Shown one piece after another: positions 21,440 through 34,300 of a DNA stretch of 64,000 nt. How positions within the stretch are numbered: position 1 is the stretch's first letter; each line of letters opens with the position of its first letter. The translations under genes and the position numbers were made by a program. The notes beneath the pieces were generated by a model, which made no database searches, was not told the DNA's origin, and was given only the letters and a program-made list of their open reading frames with translations. Source of the DNA: Harmonia axyridis (taxonomy: Eukaryota; Arthropoda; Insecta; Coleoptera; Coccinellidae); assembly GCF_914767665.1 (NCBI RefSeq), contig NC_059503.1:56438352-56502351 (forward strand), in the 5' to 3' direction.

Positions 21440-22236
21440 ACGGGTGTTTTTTCCGAGGTATATAACTTTAAGTTGGCATTACTGTTCAAGATGGCGACCG
21501 ATTTAACAGCTGTCAAGTCATTTATTTTCAGTTTGGTTTGGCAATTCATCACTTTTGGTTGAATGGCTACGTCAACAAACAAAACTGCCGCATTTGGAGT
21601 GAAGCTAATCCTCAAGTGTATATCAAAACACCGTTACATCCAGAAAAACTGACTGTTTGGTGCGCTTTATGGGCTGGTGGAATCACTGGTCCGTACTTCT
21701 TCAGAAACGATGATGGCCAGAACGTTACAGTCAATGATGATCGGTTTAGAGCCATGATTACTAACTTTTTCATCCCAGAATTGAACAACCATGATGTCCA
21801 ACAAGACGGCGCAACATGTCACACAGCTCGTGCCACAATCGATTCATTGAAAGACGCGTTTGGTGACCGCCTAATTTCACGTTTTGGACCTGTGAATATC
21901 CAAGATCTTGTGATTTAACACCGCTAGACTACTTTCTGTGAGGCTATGTAAAGTCATTGGTCTATGCGGAGAAGCCACAAACCCTTGACCATTTGGAAGA
22001 CAACATTCGCCGTGTTATTGCCGATATACGGCCACAAATGTTGGAAAAAGTAATCTAAAATTGGACGTCCAGATTGGACTACATCCGAACCAGCCGTGGC
22101 GGTTATATACCAGAAATCATATTTAAAATGTAATGCCACAAGATTATCTTGCGGATAAATAAAATTCATGTCAATCGAATAATCCATCGTTGTTTTATTG
22201 CAATTTAAAGTTCTACAGCTCTAAAAAAACAGCCTT
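21440..22236 (+). mobile_element. DD41D mariner copy 3
   Basis: TA at 21438-21439 and 22237-22238 flanks GGGTGTTTTTTCCGAGG and CTCTAAAAAAACAGCC. The gene is cut from CAATTCATCA directly to HFWLNGYVNKQ, so the whole HTH region and the first catalytic Asp are lost. Confidence 0.92.
21538..22130 (+). pseudogene. mariner transposase relic in copy 3
   Basis: The frame HFWLNGYVNKQNCRIWSEAN to FIPELNNHDVQQDGATCHTA lacks the five residues ELWFQ through a 15-base deletion. It then frameshifts after GPVN through a 4-base deletion, and a TGA follows in the FLWGYV block. The end EIIFKM is still readable near 22128. It is inactive. Confidence 0.85.
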
Positions 22237-22244
22237 TATATACT

Positions 22245-22345
22245 GGCGAAGAGTAATAAAGATTCGACTGGTATAATCATCACAAAAAAGTACGAATCTC
22301 TGATTTTCCTTTCTACTTCCGATTTAGAGACACCCAGAATAAGAA
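22245..22345. repeat. Dispersed repeat fragment shared with 62085-62150
   Basis: The word TATAATCATCACAAAAAAGT occurs here and as its reverse complement near 62105-62125, followed in both by similar bases up to an ACACCC or GGGTGT end. It is probably a MITE terminus. Confidence 0.5.
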
Positions 22346-22349
22346 AATC

Positions 22350-25035
22350 GTTATTAACTAACAAGCCTGAAAAAAATTCAATTTAAAATGCTATGTTTCA
22401 GGAATAAAACATTCATGAAATAGATGAAAATGCAAATTTTTTATTCCATTTTTCAGGCACAATTTTTTTAAATCCATATGATTACCTATAACACAGAAAG
22501 AGAGAAAGATAAAGGACACCGATAAAAAAAAATAAAACACAAATAAGCAAATCGTAAAAAGGCATAAAACCACAAACGTCGGTAAAAGACATTGACTCAA
22601 TTCTTCAGCACTAACAATACGAGTACCGCCAATCCGTTGTAGGTACTCTGCGGTACCCACACTGACCGAGCCGACAAGAAGACGAAAAAACCAAGTGGAA
22701 AACTGCTCGAAGCGCGTTCAATCAAGATTAAGCACCAGGTATTTCACGTCTGCGAACGGACCGGCTTGTACGTGTGTGGCAAAGCTGGATAGGACGTCTG
22801 TCCGTTCTTCGGCTTCATTGAAAAACCAGCCGCGTATGTGTACCCCGCTGATGAAGCTATTTGTTTACAAATAAACCGCAATGCCGGGAATCTGAAGCAT
22901 TGGCGTGGTCACGAGAGGTAAAAGGCGACAACAGATGAGATAAGTTTGGCGTATACTTTACTAATCTACGAAGAAAGTAGTCAAATAGCAAATTTAAAAG
23001 AACGAGTTGAATCAACAGAGCCTTCTGAAGTAGGTATACAGGGTGACTCAGAAATAGAGATTTTGCAAATTAGAGTTTACATCACGTGATATGTCAATTC
23101 AATCTCAAATATTCAAGGTGATAGGCTTTTTTTCGGTGTTTGAAGAAAAAACTTCGGTTCGATACTTAACTATTTTGTTTCTTAGAGTTTTTTCGTATCT
23201 GCTATCGATTTCGAGAAAAAAAATCAAACAATTATCCTAAGGAAGATCCAAATTCATTCATTTCATAACATATAAGGAATCTGAGTTGCTATAGAAAACA
23301 CCAGTCGTCCTGTTTCCTTCAAGCACTTTTCAGATGAGTTATGAAATAAATCGACAGCCAATCAGGGACTAGAGTCAAGATTGGATTATCGAGAATTCAA
23401 ACTTAACCACTTCTAACACTGTAACATTCTATGAATATCTATTCCTAATTGAATAATACGGTTGATCAAATCCATTTATAATAAGTTCAAGCGCAATAAT
23501 AGGATATGAAGAGGCATGATTTATTGCAGTAGTGATTGCCAATATTGATTTTGACATGCCAATAGTCTGTCATTCACTTCCAGAATTGAATTAGCCATAA
23601 CCGTTTGAACGGTGTGAAGAGCTTATTGAGTAATAAATTACTTGAAATTTTCGTGCTTCAATAGCTGCTAAGGCACAATATAAAATATATACCATATAAT
23701 ATTCGATTTCATCCTTTGAATTGTGGGGAATTGTTATGAAAATGAGCTTTTATAAAAATACAAGTAAAGAAATAAAAATTAATATGTTAACTATGTCTAG
23801 TGAACTTTAATAGATGACAATATTTTAGATAACGGTAGTAGGTACTGAAAGAAGTCTAATGTAAGAAATGATAGTTCGACGAAGCACCTAATTTAGAGAG
23901 TAAAACAAATCCCCTTTCCCTTCACAAAGCCTTCGGATCTCCCTTAGATCCCAGCAGCCACTTATAATTTGGCATCAAGGGGGTGTAAATGCAAATTATC
24001 TTCTCGCAACTATTCGTTGAAGAATTACCGAACTTGATCTCATTATATAAATTGCCGAGTTACTGAAATGGATATTTGTAATTTTCTATAAAATGTAATG
24101 TATTTTGATCTATTATTGAGACGGTTTCAGTAGCAGTTTTATAACGATTATTATTATTATTATTGATGTTCGAAAACGAAAACATTTCATTCTGCAATTA
24201 AGCTTATTCAGATTGAATGACTGGCTATATTAAAATAAAACGAATATCCATTTTGATGAACGTTATATGTACCTTAACAATAATTGAAAGGAAACAGTAG
24301 ATACAACTTGAGAAATTGGTGTGTTGCAGGCGTGATGGTTTGTATCAAGTCCCTAAGTAGCTGTGTAGGACAGAGTTCTAGTGTCTATAATGTAATCGAT
24401 ATTCAGAATCAGTAGCGTTACACACATAGTGCAAAAAGGAACAGAACATTAAGGATTCTTAAATTCTCAGACAAGCTACTGGAATAATGATTTTCAATTA
24501 AAAATTACTATGAATTTAAAGGTACCAATCATTCGAAACCGATAAATTCATTTTTTATGAAAATTTCTATTCCCTCTATGCCAGAATTATGAATGATCGT
24601 ATAGAACATCAATTACAAAAGTAGTTACAGTGTTCACCAGACATTGCAATGGGAACATTTGGATTGAAATCGAGTCTATCGACCTCCTCAAGAATCACAA
24701 AAATTGAAAAACGAGTAACGAAGAAATTGAAAAACATTAATTCAACAGTTTATGAATAAATTGATAGTGGCTCCTGAAAATAGATGAACAGAATAGGTAC
24801 TAACAATGAAAATCTTCGACAAATTGGAAAGCTGCACATTGAATTCCATATGACAAGAGAAAAAAGTATATAGACCAAGACCATAGGGCAAATATAGAAG
24901 GGTAAACAATTGAATAATGTAAAAAGTCAGTGCAGCAATATCCCACTTGGTAACCATGACACTATTCAATGATGACTCCTTGGACTGTGAACTAAGGTCG
25001 TTCATTTCAAAAATTGTGGTAGCAATACAAATATT
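22350..25035. other. No gene recognised; small GC-richer island at 22660-22930
   Basis: AT-rich intergenic DNA. The 22660-22930 part has more CpG (GAACGGACCGGCTTGTACG, CGCGTATGTG). A MITE terminus TATACAGGGTGACTCAG is at 23035-23055, and a short ATT microsatellite at about 24150-24165. Confidence 0.45.
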
Positions 25036-25039
25036 CAAG

Positions 25040-25800
25040 TAATAACCATCTTTATTTTGAGCAGTGCCTTATTGCCCTTATTAGTATTGTGTTTGGTAAA
25101 TTAGATTGGATTTGGGGGGGTTCCATTGCACTGCGACCTAATGGTCTATTGTGCCCCCCTTCAAAGCTGTTTTCGTCATGTGATCTACAGCTTGCTTTCC
25201 AGTTCCAGAGTGCTAATGAATTTTAGTATCTTGGATGGCTTCAAGGAGGGTAATTCGTCACTTATACAAGGTTCTTGCTCAAAGCATATTTTGCGTTGGC
25301 TAGCGATGGCGAGGCATTCCGTCACAAGGTGAACCTCCTCACAGAATCTGCACTCGTCGTTTTTTGCTGGACTTATTCTCATGAGGTGCTTCCTGAAGCG
25401 ATAATACCCTGCAAGGAATCCAGTGAGGAGTAGTAGCATATTCTTGCTAAGATCCAAGATCCAGATACTTCTTAGATCTCGCAGTGTCAAAGTTTCGAAA
25501 AAACATTTTGGAATGATCCAAGCCAGGATTCGGTTTTTTCCTCCTCCTAAAAGTCTTTTTTGTAGGCACATTTGCCTATTTCACAGAAAGGTACCTGGCC
25601 AAAGAAGAAGTTTGTGCTTATTTTCTGGTTATTGTGTTGGTCTCTTCATGCCCTTTAATTCCCAAGTGACCGGGAAGCCAACAATAAAAAGACCTTGTTA
25701 TTCTTGCCTATTTCGTTGAGTTTTCTTCGGCACTCCAATACCATCTTACAATCGATGATATTGAGCTCAATGCTTGCATTGCTGCCCGACTGTTTAAAAA
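25040..25800 (-). pseudogene. Jockey-like non-LTR retrotransposon relic (RNase H, C-terminus, 3' UTR)
   Basis: On the minus strand, from 25790 downwards, one reads NIIDCKMVLECRRKLNEIG, then WLPGHLGIKGHEETN (RNase H end, W-x-P-G-H-x-G-I-x-G-x-E), then after a frame change the 128-codon open part (25571-25185). That part contains LLTGFLAGYYRFRKHLMRI and DECRFCEEVHLVTE, the usual Cys-rich tail of Jockey ORF2. The stretch GGGGCACAATAGACCATTAG down to about 25060 is a typical 3' UTR. The element is 5'-truncated and frameshifted. Confidence 0.82.
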
Positions 25801-25804
25801 ATTA

Positions 25805-27025
25805 GTTTGAAATGAGAGATGTTCTTTCACCAAATAAAGCTTTTGTAGATTTATAAGTATGGCTTTTCAATTCTCGTTTCTGAAGATTAGGAGACACTTT
25901 GACTAAGCATTATTTAAAACCAGACAACAGTTAGCTTGATAGGTATTAAATTATTGTTGTCGATGTCGCACAAAACAAAAAATCAGACCGCCCCAATTAT
26001 TCTTAGAAAAAACAATGTATAAGCATAATTTTAAGGTTCTGTCGATACTATATTCGATTGCAATTTTATTTTAGATTTATCTTCTACCGCATTGCAATAG
26101 TTAGCGAAAAAAACTTCTCGATCCCATCGCCTTATCTGAGACACACTCGAAAATCAGCTTATCTGTATTTAGCGACTGAACTTCAACCCTCCTGGCTGTT
26201 TTCTATTTCTAGAATTGCTGACAGACACGTTACAAACATTTCTCAACCCGTATAGGGGACCCTAGCGGGAGAAAGCGAGACGGACTGATAGTTTTGCAGC
26301 TGTCACCGGGACCGAGTTGTTTAAAATTTATTGGGAATCTCTCCGTACGTCCTTGTCTATCGCTGTGGTCGTCTCGTCTAGATATCGTCGTGGGCATGCA
26401 CGCCTATAGTTCGATAAAGAGCCGTAGTTTTAACGGAGATACATAAATCAGCATTAATGTTTTGTTGTTTAGCCCCGTCTTGGTGCGTTCGGGCGATGAT
26501 CGTGGTCGGGCACTTTGTCTATTTTGACGGCTCAATTCCTAGAAGAGACGGCCTGGACGATGATGGGATTGAGCTTATCGTGGACGTTCGTCAAGAGTTA
26601 TGTTATCGGATTGGGTCGTTGACGAGAATAACGAGGTGAAATATAAATGATGGGTCATATAAAAGAGGTGGAATTGGTAGCCGCTGATCACAATTTTATC
26701 TATCAGAAAATAATGTGTCCCTGTTGGAATCACTATTTATTCCAGTCTCGAAGAAAATCGAATAATCCTTACTTTTTTGAGGTCATGCAAGACTACGAAC
26801 CAATCAACGTTAAGAATATTGAATATTCTTAAAGAAAAATGTGTCGTAAGTGTTAGTTTAAAGTACGTTTTTGACATTTATAAACTTTCAAAGCACTTTC
26901 GATGACGTCAAAAACTACATATTTAAAAAGAAATTTCACGATATCTGTGTAGAACTCAAATTTATTGAAGGGTCCTTTCAGGAGCGAAAGAGAATATAAT
27001 TCACAATTTCAAAAAGAGTTGATAT
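25805..27025. other. No gene recognised; GC-richer island at 26250-26640
   Basis: The island around 26250-26640 (GGGACCCTAGCGGGAG, CGTCCTTGTCTATCGCTGTG, GGGCATGCACGCC) stands out from the AT-rich flanks. A 60-codon frame at 26457-26639 is open but unrecognised. No splice-supported gene is visible. Confidence 0.4.
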
Positions 27026-27030
27026 ACGGA

Positions 27031-27350
27031 GTTTTCGAAAAAGAGGTTTAATTTTGAATTGCCCGCTATGTAGCCAGCTGTCATTTTTGAAACTGTCATT
27101 ATTTGACAAGTAAAAACTACGCTATTATTGAGAATGGAACGATACAAGTTCCAACAATGCAATGAAATTGTTAAAATTCACTGCAGTCAAAATTCGCAAA
27201 ACTAAATCACTTTTGGGTAGTCGTGAAGCAATAAATAAGAACCCTGAAACTTTTGAAGTTGAACAAAAATTGATTCAAACACTACATAAAGAAAATTTTG
27301 TACAAAAAAGCCTGCACTCTCAGTGAGCATCGAATTAGGGACACCCTGTA
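27031..27350 (+). repeat. Deleted copy of the second mariner-like family
   Basis: The start GTTTTCGAAAAAGAGGTTTA, then GCCAGCTGTC and TTGACAAGTAAAAACTACGC, matches the leaders at 10262 and 53945. ATGGAACGATACAAG follows, then a few N-terminal codons and a broken frame. It ends in GGGACACCCTGTA after a GTGAGCATC word shared with 3400 and 11340. Confidence 0.65.
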
Positions 27351-28058
27351 CAATGTCTTTCATTGTGTTATGTCAAAATTACGCCAACTTGTCTCTTACC
27401 GTTGCACTATATGAAATTTTCATTTCGACTACTTTTGTAATAACGTTCGCCCCACTTAATATATAACCCTGTGTGTCTCATAAACTGGTCATAGCTAAGC
27501 CAATACTGTTTGACATTATAATTTTGTACTCGAACTAAGAGTACTGACAAAAAATTGTAAAATTCCACGTAAGACTTTTCAATTGCAGGGTAAATTATGA
27601 ACTAAAAAAAAAAAAATTCGTTTTGAATAATGTTTGACTTACCCCGTATCTAACAATATTTTTTATTGAAAACCAGTCTAAAATTATTAATTTATGGGTA
27701 ACAATATTTGTCGCGTAAAAGTGTTCAAGATGTTTTCCTATGAGAAATATTACTTTAAAAAAAATGCCATTCTCCAAATTCGACACCCTGCATTGCGAAA
27801 ATTAGTCATAGGATGAGTTGAACCCATAGATTTTCTTGTTCAGGTCATTTTCTACAAAATACAAAAAATTTAGAAAAATTAACATTTGACAATTTTTCCT
27901 TTAGCGGTTTCATTTACATTTTTCAAGAAAATTGCATTCTATTGGTTCAGGATGTTACTAATTGTTGAATCATCCTACATATTGAGGAAGTTCAATATCA
28001 ACTTTCTGAGAAATCAAAAATGCATTTTCAAAAACTGCGTTCGCGTAAAAGTCAACTA

Positions 28059-28349
28059 AAGGGTGTTTTTTTAGAGCTATATAACTTTAAATTGCAATAA
28101 AACAACGATGGATCATTCGATTGACATGAATTTTATTTATCCGCAAGATAATCTTGTGGCATTACATTTTAAATATGATTTCTGGCATATGACCGCCACG
28201 GATGGCTCGGATGTAGTCCAATCTGGACGTCCAATTTTCGATGACTTTTTCCAACATTTGTGGCCGTATATCGGCAATTACACGGCGAATGTTGTCTTCC
28301 AAATGGTCAAGGGTTTGTGTAAAGTTATATACCTCGAAAAAACACCCGT
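28059..28349 (-). mobile_element. DD41D mariner copy 4, 291-bp deletion derivative
   Basis: Reverse orientation, with TA at 28057-28058 and 28350-28351. From the 5' terminus (CGAGGTATATAACTTTA) the sequence jumps straight to CAAACCCTTGACCATTTGGA, the last sixth of the transposase gene, then runs to the 3' terminus. It is effectively a MITE. Confidence 0.92.
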
Positions 28350-28354
28350 TACAA

Positions 28355-29275
28355 ATTCTGAGATGATAGAGGCCACAGTTCAGAGGGATTACCACCACGT
28401 GGCTTTCCAGGTGCTCGTAGTGATTTTTTTATAGGTTTATTTTTCACGAATATTTTGAAAATATATCAGTGTTTCGTACATTGAATTCTATTGCAAAAAA
28501 CAAAAAGTTGCCAAAATTTTTCTTTCCATTCTCAAATTGAAAATATTGTCATTCTACAATGTAGATTATTGTTTAAAGAAATTTTGTGGAAAATCGGTGA
28601 TTTGTAAGGGAAAAAATCTATAATTAATTTTTAATTGAGCAGTCACGTGGTGGTATTCCCTCTTAAGACGGTCTGAATGTCGTGTAGGCCGAGACTCATT
28701 CAATAGAGGAAGCTTCCGCAAAAATAAAACAAAGGGCCCCGAAGATGACAAAAGAGGAAGTGAAATTCCCGCAAAAACAACGAGTCCTATCTGTCCTAGC
28801 CTCGAGCCAGGTTTCGTTCAGAAAAGAATAAAGAGAACCAAGTCGAGGTTATTACTTGAGCACGACCCGTAACGTCAAGAGCTCGGGTGTGTGGATCGTG
28901 ATATCACAGCATTCGTGGATCATTTTTACTTTTCGGAATTATCAGGTAAACGCGTTCACGTGATACTTCGCTGTGTGGTATTGTGGTGGTCCCCGATGCG
29001 AGTATAAGCCGGTCTTGGTCCGATTCATAATATACGTTCTACCAGTTCGCCTTAACCTGAAAAATGGCATGGACTGTATAAGCGGATTTTTGCATTTCGA
29101 ATACGACTTGAAATTCGGAATTATTGACAACTAAACCTTGTACGCATTTGGGAATTTTTCGTGAATGCAATTCAGAAGATTATAATTATTGGCGAAGGAT
29201 AAGTTCACGATAAATAAATTATCAGTTCTACCGATGTAGGTATACTAACTGACAAAGAAACTCCAAACACCAGAA
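28355..29275. other. No gene recognised
   Basis: Moderately AT-rich DNA with a slightly GC-richer part at 28650-28960 (GGCCGAGACTC, GAGCACGACCCG). No repeat or coding frame that I can name. Confidence 0.4.
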
Positions 29276-29280
29276 GGAAC

Positions 29281-30508
29281 TGTTTAAAATTTAATTTTTT
29301 TTTTTTGTAAAATATAGAAAGTGTAGCAAGGCGTAAATGATTGAAATTTGGAGAAAAAAATCGAGAAAGTTTATTCATGTAAACAATTTTTGTTACTTAA
29401 ATAGTGTAGTCGTTTTTTGCAAGTTTTCAAATTTTACAACAAATCAGCTGTTCTCAGAGATCCTAAGTCGATGTTTAGTTGTTAAAATGACTAGAGCACG
29501 TGTGCGCAGAATTTATCGCCAGCTAAGTGAATTTGAAAGAGGTCGAATTATTGGTCTACGTTCGAAATCGCTAACCGTACGAACATAAATCCAAATAATG
29601 TTATGGATGTTGTCAAGCGCGGTTTGATAATGTCCAAAATCGAAGGAAAGTAGGCACCAGACGTCGAAGGGGCACAAATGAAGTTCAAAATCGACGTCTA
29701 AGACTTATGGCCATTAGAGAACTATTTGCGACAACTCGATATTTGGCTGATGAGTGGTTTACCGCCTTTTTGGTCTTTTGGACTGCAATATTATCGACCC
29801 CATCTTGTGTTACCTCTGACGGTTGAGCATCGCTGGCAACGATTACAGTGAAGCAGAGAACGTCAACATGGAAATGTGAAATGGCATCAGGTCGTCTTTT
29901 CTGATGAATCTCGATTCTCCTTGGGTGCATATTATGATCGAAGAAGGGTTAGACGACGTCGGGGAGAAAGACGTGAACCTCAGTTTGATGTTGAGCTTCA
30001 TGTACACCAGACAGTAGGCGTCATGTTATGTGGTGCTATTGCATATGCAAGTAGGTCACTTTTAGTCTTTATGGCTCAAGAATCTATTATTTCAGCAAGA
30101 TAATGCCAGACCTCATGTTGCCAGAGTTAGTTTAAACTCTTTCGAAGCGACCCATTTGAATCTTTTGCCATGTCCACCAAGATCCCCCAATCTTTCGCCA
30201 ATAGAGCATGTTTGGGACATCATGGGTAGAAGAAGGCTAGGAAATTTACCCCAGCCCCCACGTACTTTGAAGGCTCTGAGACATGAAGAACAGGTAGCTA
30301 GGGATAGTATACCACAAGAAGAAATAGACCATCTTATTGCATCAATGCTGAGACGTGTTGGGGAGTGTATAGAAAATCGCGGTGGACAAACACATTATTA
30401 ACAAATATATTAACGAAAATTGCAAACCCTTCGTTTTTCGCCAAATTTCAATAATTTTCTCCTTGCTATACTATCTTTGTTTTACCAAAACTAATTTTAA
30501 TTTAAACA
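29281..30508 (+). mobile_element. Tc1-like element with DD34E transposase relic
   Basis: Bases 29281-29365 (TGTTTAAAAT, later TAGCAAGGCGTAAATGATTG and AAATTTGGAG) are imperfectly complementary to 30425-30508, giving long terminal inverted repeats of about 80 bp. The length of about 1.2 kb and the gene inside fit a Tc1-family element. Confidence 0.82.
29487..30401 (+). pseudogene. Tc1-like DD34E transposase, frameshifted
   Basis: The ATG at 29487 opens MTRARVRRIYRQLSEFERGR, a Tc1-type HTH start, which stops at 29588. The catalytic part resumes at 29876 with FSDESRFSLG (first Asp), VGVMLCGAIAY, then after another break QQDNARPHVARVSLNSF (second Asp) and LSPIEHVWDIMG (Glu). There are 34 residues between the second Asp and the Glu. 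The C-terminal frame to 30401 is intact. A block of about 90 codons between the HTH and the first Asp is shortened and broken, so no active enzyme is expected. Confidence 0.85.
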
Positions 30509-30514
30509 GCTTCT

Positions 30515-31495
30515 TCTGGGTGTTGCAGTTTTTTTGTTCAGTTAGTATATCAATCAATAATCGATATCAACGTGTCTATCAATCAAAAACGAACGGTAAT
30601 CAACGTGACAACCTGTCAAAATTTGTAATTGCTTATCGCGGCGTATTTGCACATTACAATCAAATTTCGCAACGACGGCAAAGAAATCAGATCGAGCACG
30701 TGACATCGACGTATAGCGACGAGAAATCGCATCCAATTTCCAACAGCGAAACTGGAACGGCCAACAGATAACTCACGGCTTAATGGGCATCAGCATCGAT
30801 CGATATAGATAGACCTCGCGCCGCGTACAACCCAGAACAAGTTATTTTGTAAATAATTCAATTATATGCCAGTAATGAATAATCATTAACCGAAATGAGA
30901 ACCGTCTACGTGAATAAACAATTCAGTAACAGTGAGAACCCAGTCGACTTTTTGTATTTATGGTGTATCTTGTCACGCAAACCAGTCTCCATCCTCGTCT
31001 ACCCGTCCCTATCTGTCCTTATCCGGCCGTCGTTACAACCTAAATAGCCGCTTTTTAACTCATTTATAATATCAGAGTCGGTCTCGTTCAAATTATATGC
31101 TTTCTCTCTGTCGCCGCTCCGTCTCTGTCTCGAATTTGTTGTTAATAATGTTATCCCCCTCGGTTAGGATTCCCTTTCATCTAGTCGCAGCGTGCGTAGA
31201 AATTCGTTCCTGTATCTGGAGATATTGACGGCCGGCGCTCTGTGTTGTATTGGTACGGGGACAAACCGCCGAATTCGATTATAATGTGCTTCTTCAGCAG
31301 CTTCGTGTTTAAAGGTCGATAGACGCATTCTTGCATAATCGTATTGAGTGGTGATGCAATAATTATTCATCGTAAATCCTGTGAGATTTGTGTGACTTAT
31401 TTGTATTCGATAAATTAAGTAACACTCCACTCAATAAGTTTCTGGTCTTAGAGAAGCTCATTTTTTCTTAAAAATTCGATTTTATTCGTCAACAC
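30515..31495. other. GC-richer intergenic DNA, no gene recognised
   Basis: This region, especially 30600-31280, is enriched in CpG (GAGCACGTGACATCGACG, ACGGCCGGCGCTCTG). Short open frames on both strands are unrecognised. It could be a regulatory region or contain small exons. Confidence 0.35.
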
Positions 31496-31599
31496 AATCG
31501 CCTCCAAGAGTGATATACATATATACAAACGCTCCTCTAACTTTCCAATATCTACCTTTTCTGTAGAAAGATTAATCTTTGCTTTCGAAAAAGGTTTCG

Positions 31600-32545
31600 A
31601 CCTCGGCAAACACTTCTTTTTGTATTAGGACTGAAATGTTATTCCCTACGCCTCTACTTCCACTAATTTTTTATACTGTTGTTCATTTGGGAGAGTTTTC
31701 TCCCTTCTGCATGGCACTATTTTTCTCCATTTAATTCTTTGAAAGAGGTATTTCTTCTAGTCTGTTTTTCTTGTTGGAATTTGTAATATCTTTCTTAACC
31801 TTATTTTCCCTTGCGCTTTAAGCGTCTCTATTGTCTTCTTTATTTGTTTGTTTACTATTTCCTCAATAGTAACTATTTTCAATTCTTCTCTAATTTGTTC
31901 GTTGCTAATATTGGCTAACCGCTGTTCTGATTACTGTATTCAGTTTTCTTTGCAACTAATCTCTCTTATTATCTTTCGTATTATACCAGGTTCATCCTGC
32001 CTCCTTAATGTTTGGTATTAGCACTATATTCATTATCTTCAGCTTGTTTTCTAAGGAAAGTTTACTTTTTGGGTTGAGTCAGTACAGTCTCCCGTGAAAT
32101 TGCCTTGCCTTTTGTCTGTTTTCCTCTAGCTGTTTGCTAAAGTTCATCATTTCATTAAAATGACTCCCAACTGTTTTGCTTCCTTTTACCATTATATCGT
32201 CTGATTGTCTATTTTGACTTTTTCTGCTTTCCCTTTCTTCACTGTTGTTCCTCCGAAGTAGATTGCAACTGTTTTCGCCGTATTCTCTTTGAATCTCCAT
32301 TTCTTGAAGTATTCCATCAGTTCATCTAGGTCTTTCTGTAACTGCCTAGTAATTTATTTCTGCATTCTACTGTTATAGTAAATAGCGGAAAAATCAGGGA
32401 ACTGTGCTATCTTGCATCTATTCAAATTCGGTATGTCCGCAATGTATAAGTTGAACAACAGCGGTCCTATCACCGATCCTTGGGGAACTCCAGCTTCACT
32501 TTCTCTAATCGTCGACCTGATACTAGCAATATTTACTCTAAATTG
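31600..32545 (-). pseudogene. Non-LTR retrotransposon reverse transcriptase relic, family M, copy 1
   Basis: On the minus strand from 32540: RSTIRESEAGVPQGSVIGPL, then LFNLYIADIPNLNRCKIAQF, PDFSAIYYN, LQKDLDELMEYFKKWRFKEN. GVPQG is reverse transcriptase block B, and FPDFSAIY is a degraded form of the F-A-D-D catalytic block. Downstream, SLENKLKIMNIVLIPNIKEA and WYNTKDNKRD belong to the post-RT segment. The last 500 bases (31600-32100) are matched in inverted orientation by 37735-38225. Many stops are present. Confidence 0.8.
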
Positions 32546-33144
32546 TCTATTTTATTGACCTCGTAACCTCACTTTACTCACACCTGTTTGCATCACCAAT
32601 TTTCTGAATAAATAAATCATTATTTAAAAGGATCCCTTCAACAGTTTTATACCAACCACGCAACTCAAACTGATTCTGAAGTATCTCCCGTACATTCAGT
32701 GGTTTCTGTTCTGTACAGGAACGGGGATTGTGAAGTTATTCCACGCAGAGGGGTTGATGTTCTATCTCTCTCCCACCCCTGGATTCTCTCCGCGTTCTCA
32801 GTTGGTTAGTAGAGGGTGAAAACTAAAAAATATTGCCAGGGGTCCGTGTCTGCTACAGGGGATGCACTCAATTTTGAATGAAACCAACTTTGAATATCCA
32901 AGGGTGGTTTTTATGAACGTTTTGCGTTTTGTTTTTTCATGCCAAGTTCGTATACTCTTAATTGGTTTAGTTAGAGGTTCTTTCTTTTCGACTTCAGCAG
33001 TGTGCCCATCTGAATGGTTGTAATTAGGTTTAATTGGAACAATATTTATTATTTAATTTCACTAAACAATTAAATCAGTAACTATGTATTGAAAATTCAG
33101 AGTTACAATTTCATTCTGAATTACTGGTTATTCAATGTTTTTTT

Positions 33145-33535
33145 CAATTCTGTGACAAATCTATTCATTCTGCCATATATTGCAGAAAAAAAAATCAGTT
33201 TCACACAGATTTCATAGTTATATTTCATTTATTATATGTTGGTACTAGGAACTCTCCTGTCACGGATCAATCTATCTGTCAAGTTAGTTGTAAGGTGAAA
33301 TCAATAAATGTCAAGTTAGTGATACAGAAAATTTTCCCAATCAACATTTCTCGATGCAAAAATCACTAAACGATATTTATTGAAATATTCCAACAAAAAA
33401 ATCAGTGAATTAGAAAAAATGATACCCGTCTACATTCTAATTCATTGTAAAACTCGACACTAGTATCTTGTTTTAGGACTCCTTGAAAAATATCAATGCC
33501 TTCTGCACTTGTAATATAAATAACTATTCTATCAC
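33145..33535 (+). repeat. Dispersed 0.4-kb repeat, full single copy
   Basis: It runs from CAATTCTGTGACAAATC through TTGGTACTAGGAACTCTCCT to GCCTTCTGCACTTGTAATAT, the same borders as the tandem units at 49.1-50.3 kb. Confidence 0.75.
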
Positions 33536-33539
33536 AACT

Positions 33540-34295
33540 CTTACAGGTCTTAAAACGTCAAAGTAATAGTAGGTAATATAATAAATAACCCAGTAAAGAT
33601 AACAAATTCCAAGACAAAGAGAGAAGAATTTGTTGTCTCCTCATAGAAAAATCATGAATTGTAATGTAATTGACACCGTTATTGTAGATGATGCAAAATG
33701 CAAACATCGCAAAATATAGGTATCTTTCATTGAAGATAACAATTTACTGATTAACAAACAAAATAATATATGCATTCAGTCAACTGACTTATCATTATCT
33801 TCTCTATACGAGGACGTTTCAACTTCCTAGTTTTTATCATTGGGAAGTTCGTCAGTCACATAATGATTCTTTATAATTTAAATGAGAAAAACCTGTGTAT
33901 AGGATTTTGTCCTCTGTTTCCAACGTGAACAACCTGAAATGTTTTTTAACTTGCGTGTCTACACGTTCTTCTTGACAAACCAGAAAGTTGTAATGGAATA
34001 GGTACCTAATAGATAAGAATATTGAAACAGCCAGCAATTGAATTATGACAACATGTTTATACCTACAAAAGTCATAAATAACTTGTTGGGTATGTGAGTT
34101 GATTTTTGGATTGGCGTATTTCCTAGAAATACAAAATAAATCAGTCTGTGAAGCCTATTTACAGTTTCGATATTTATAAAATTTCGAATTCTCATCAGTG
34201 AGCATTTCCTCAAGTTTCTCATCAAACACCTATGAGATGTGCCACTAGCATAAGCCACTTAACCTAGGTACCTATAATTTTAACGACTCTATTGT
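33540..34295. other. No gene recognised
   Basis: AT-rich DNA with scattered TAGGTACC-like words and nothing recognisable. Confidence 0.45.
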
Positions 34296-34300
34296 GTTTG

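Noticed and set aside
21122..21562. 146-codon plus-strand open frame
   Set aside because: It spans a LINE tail and the 5' end of a mariner, two unrelated elements, so it is a chance read-through.
24742..25038. Minus-strand 98-codon hydrophobic frame resembling a membrane protein
   Set aside because: No recognisable family, no splice context, and composition typical of AT-rich spacer; hydrophobicity follows from T-rich codons.
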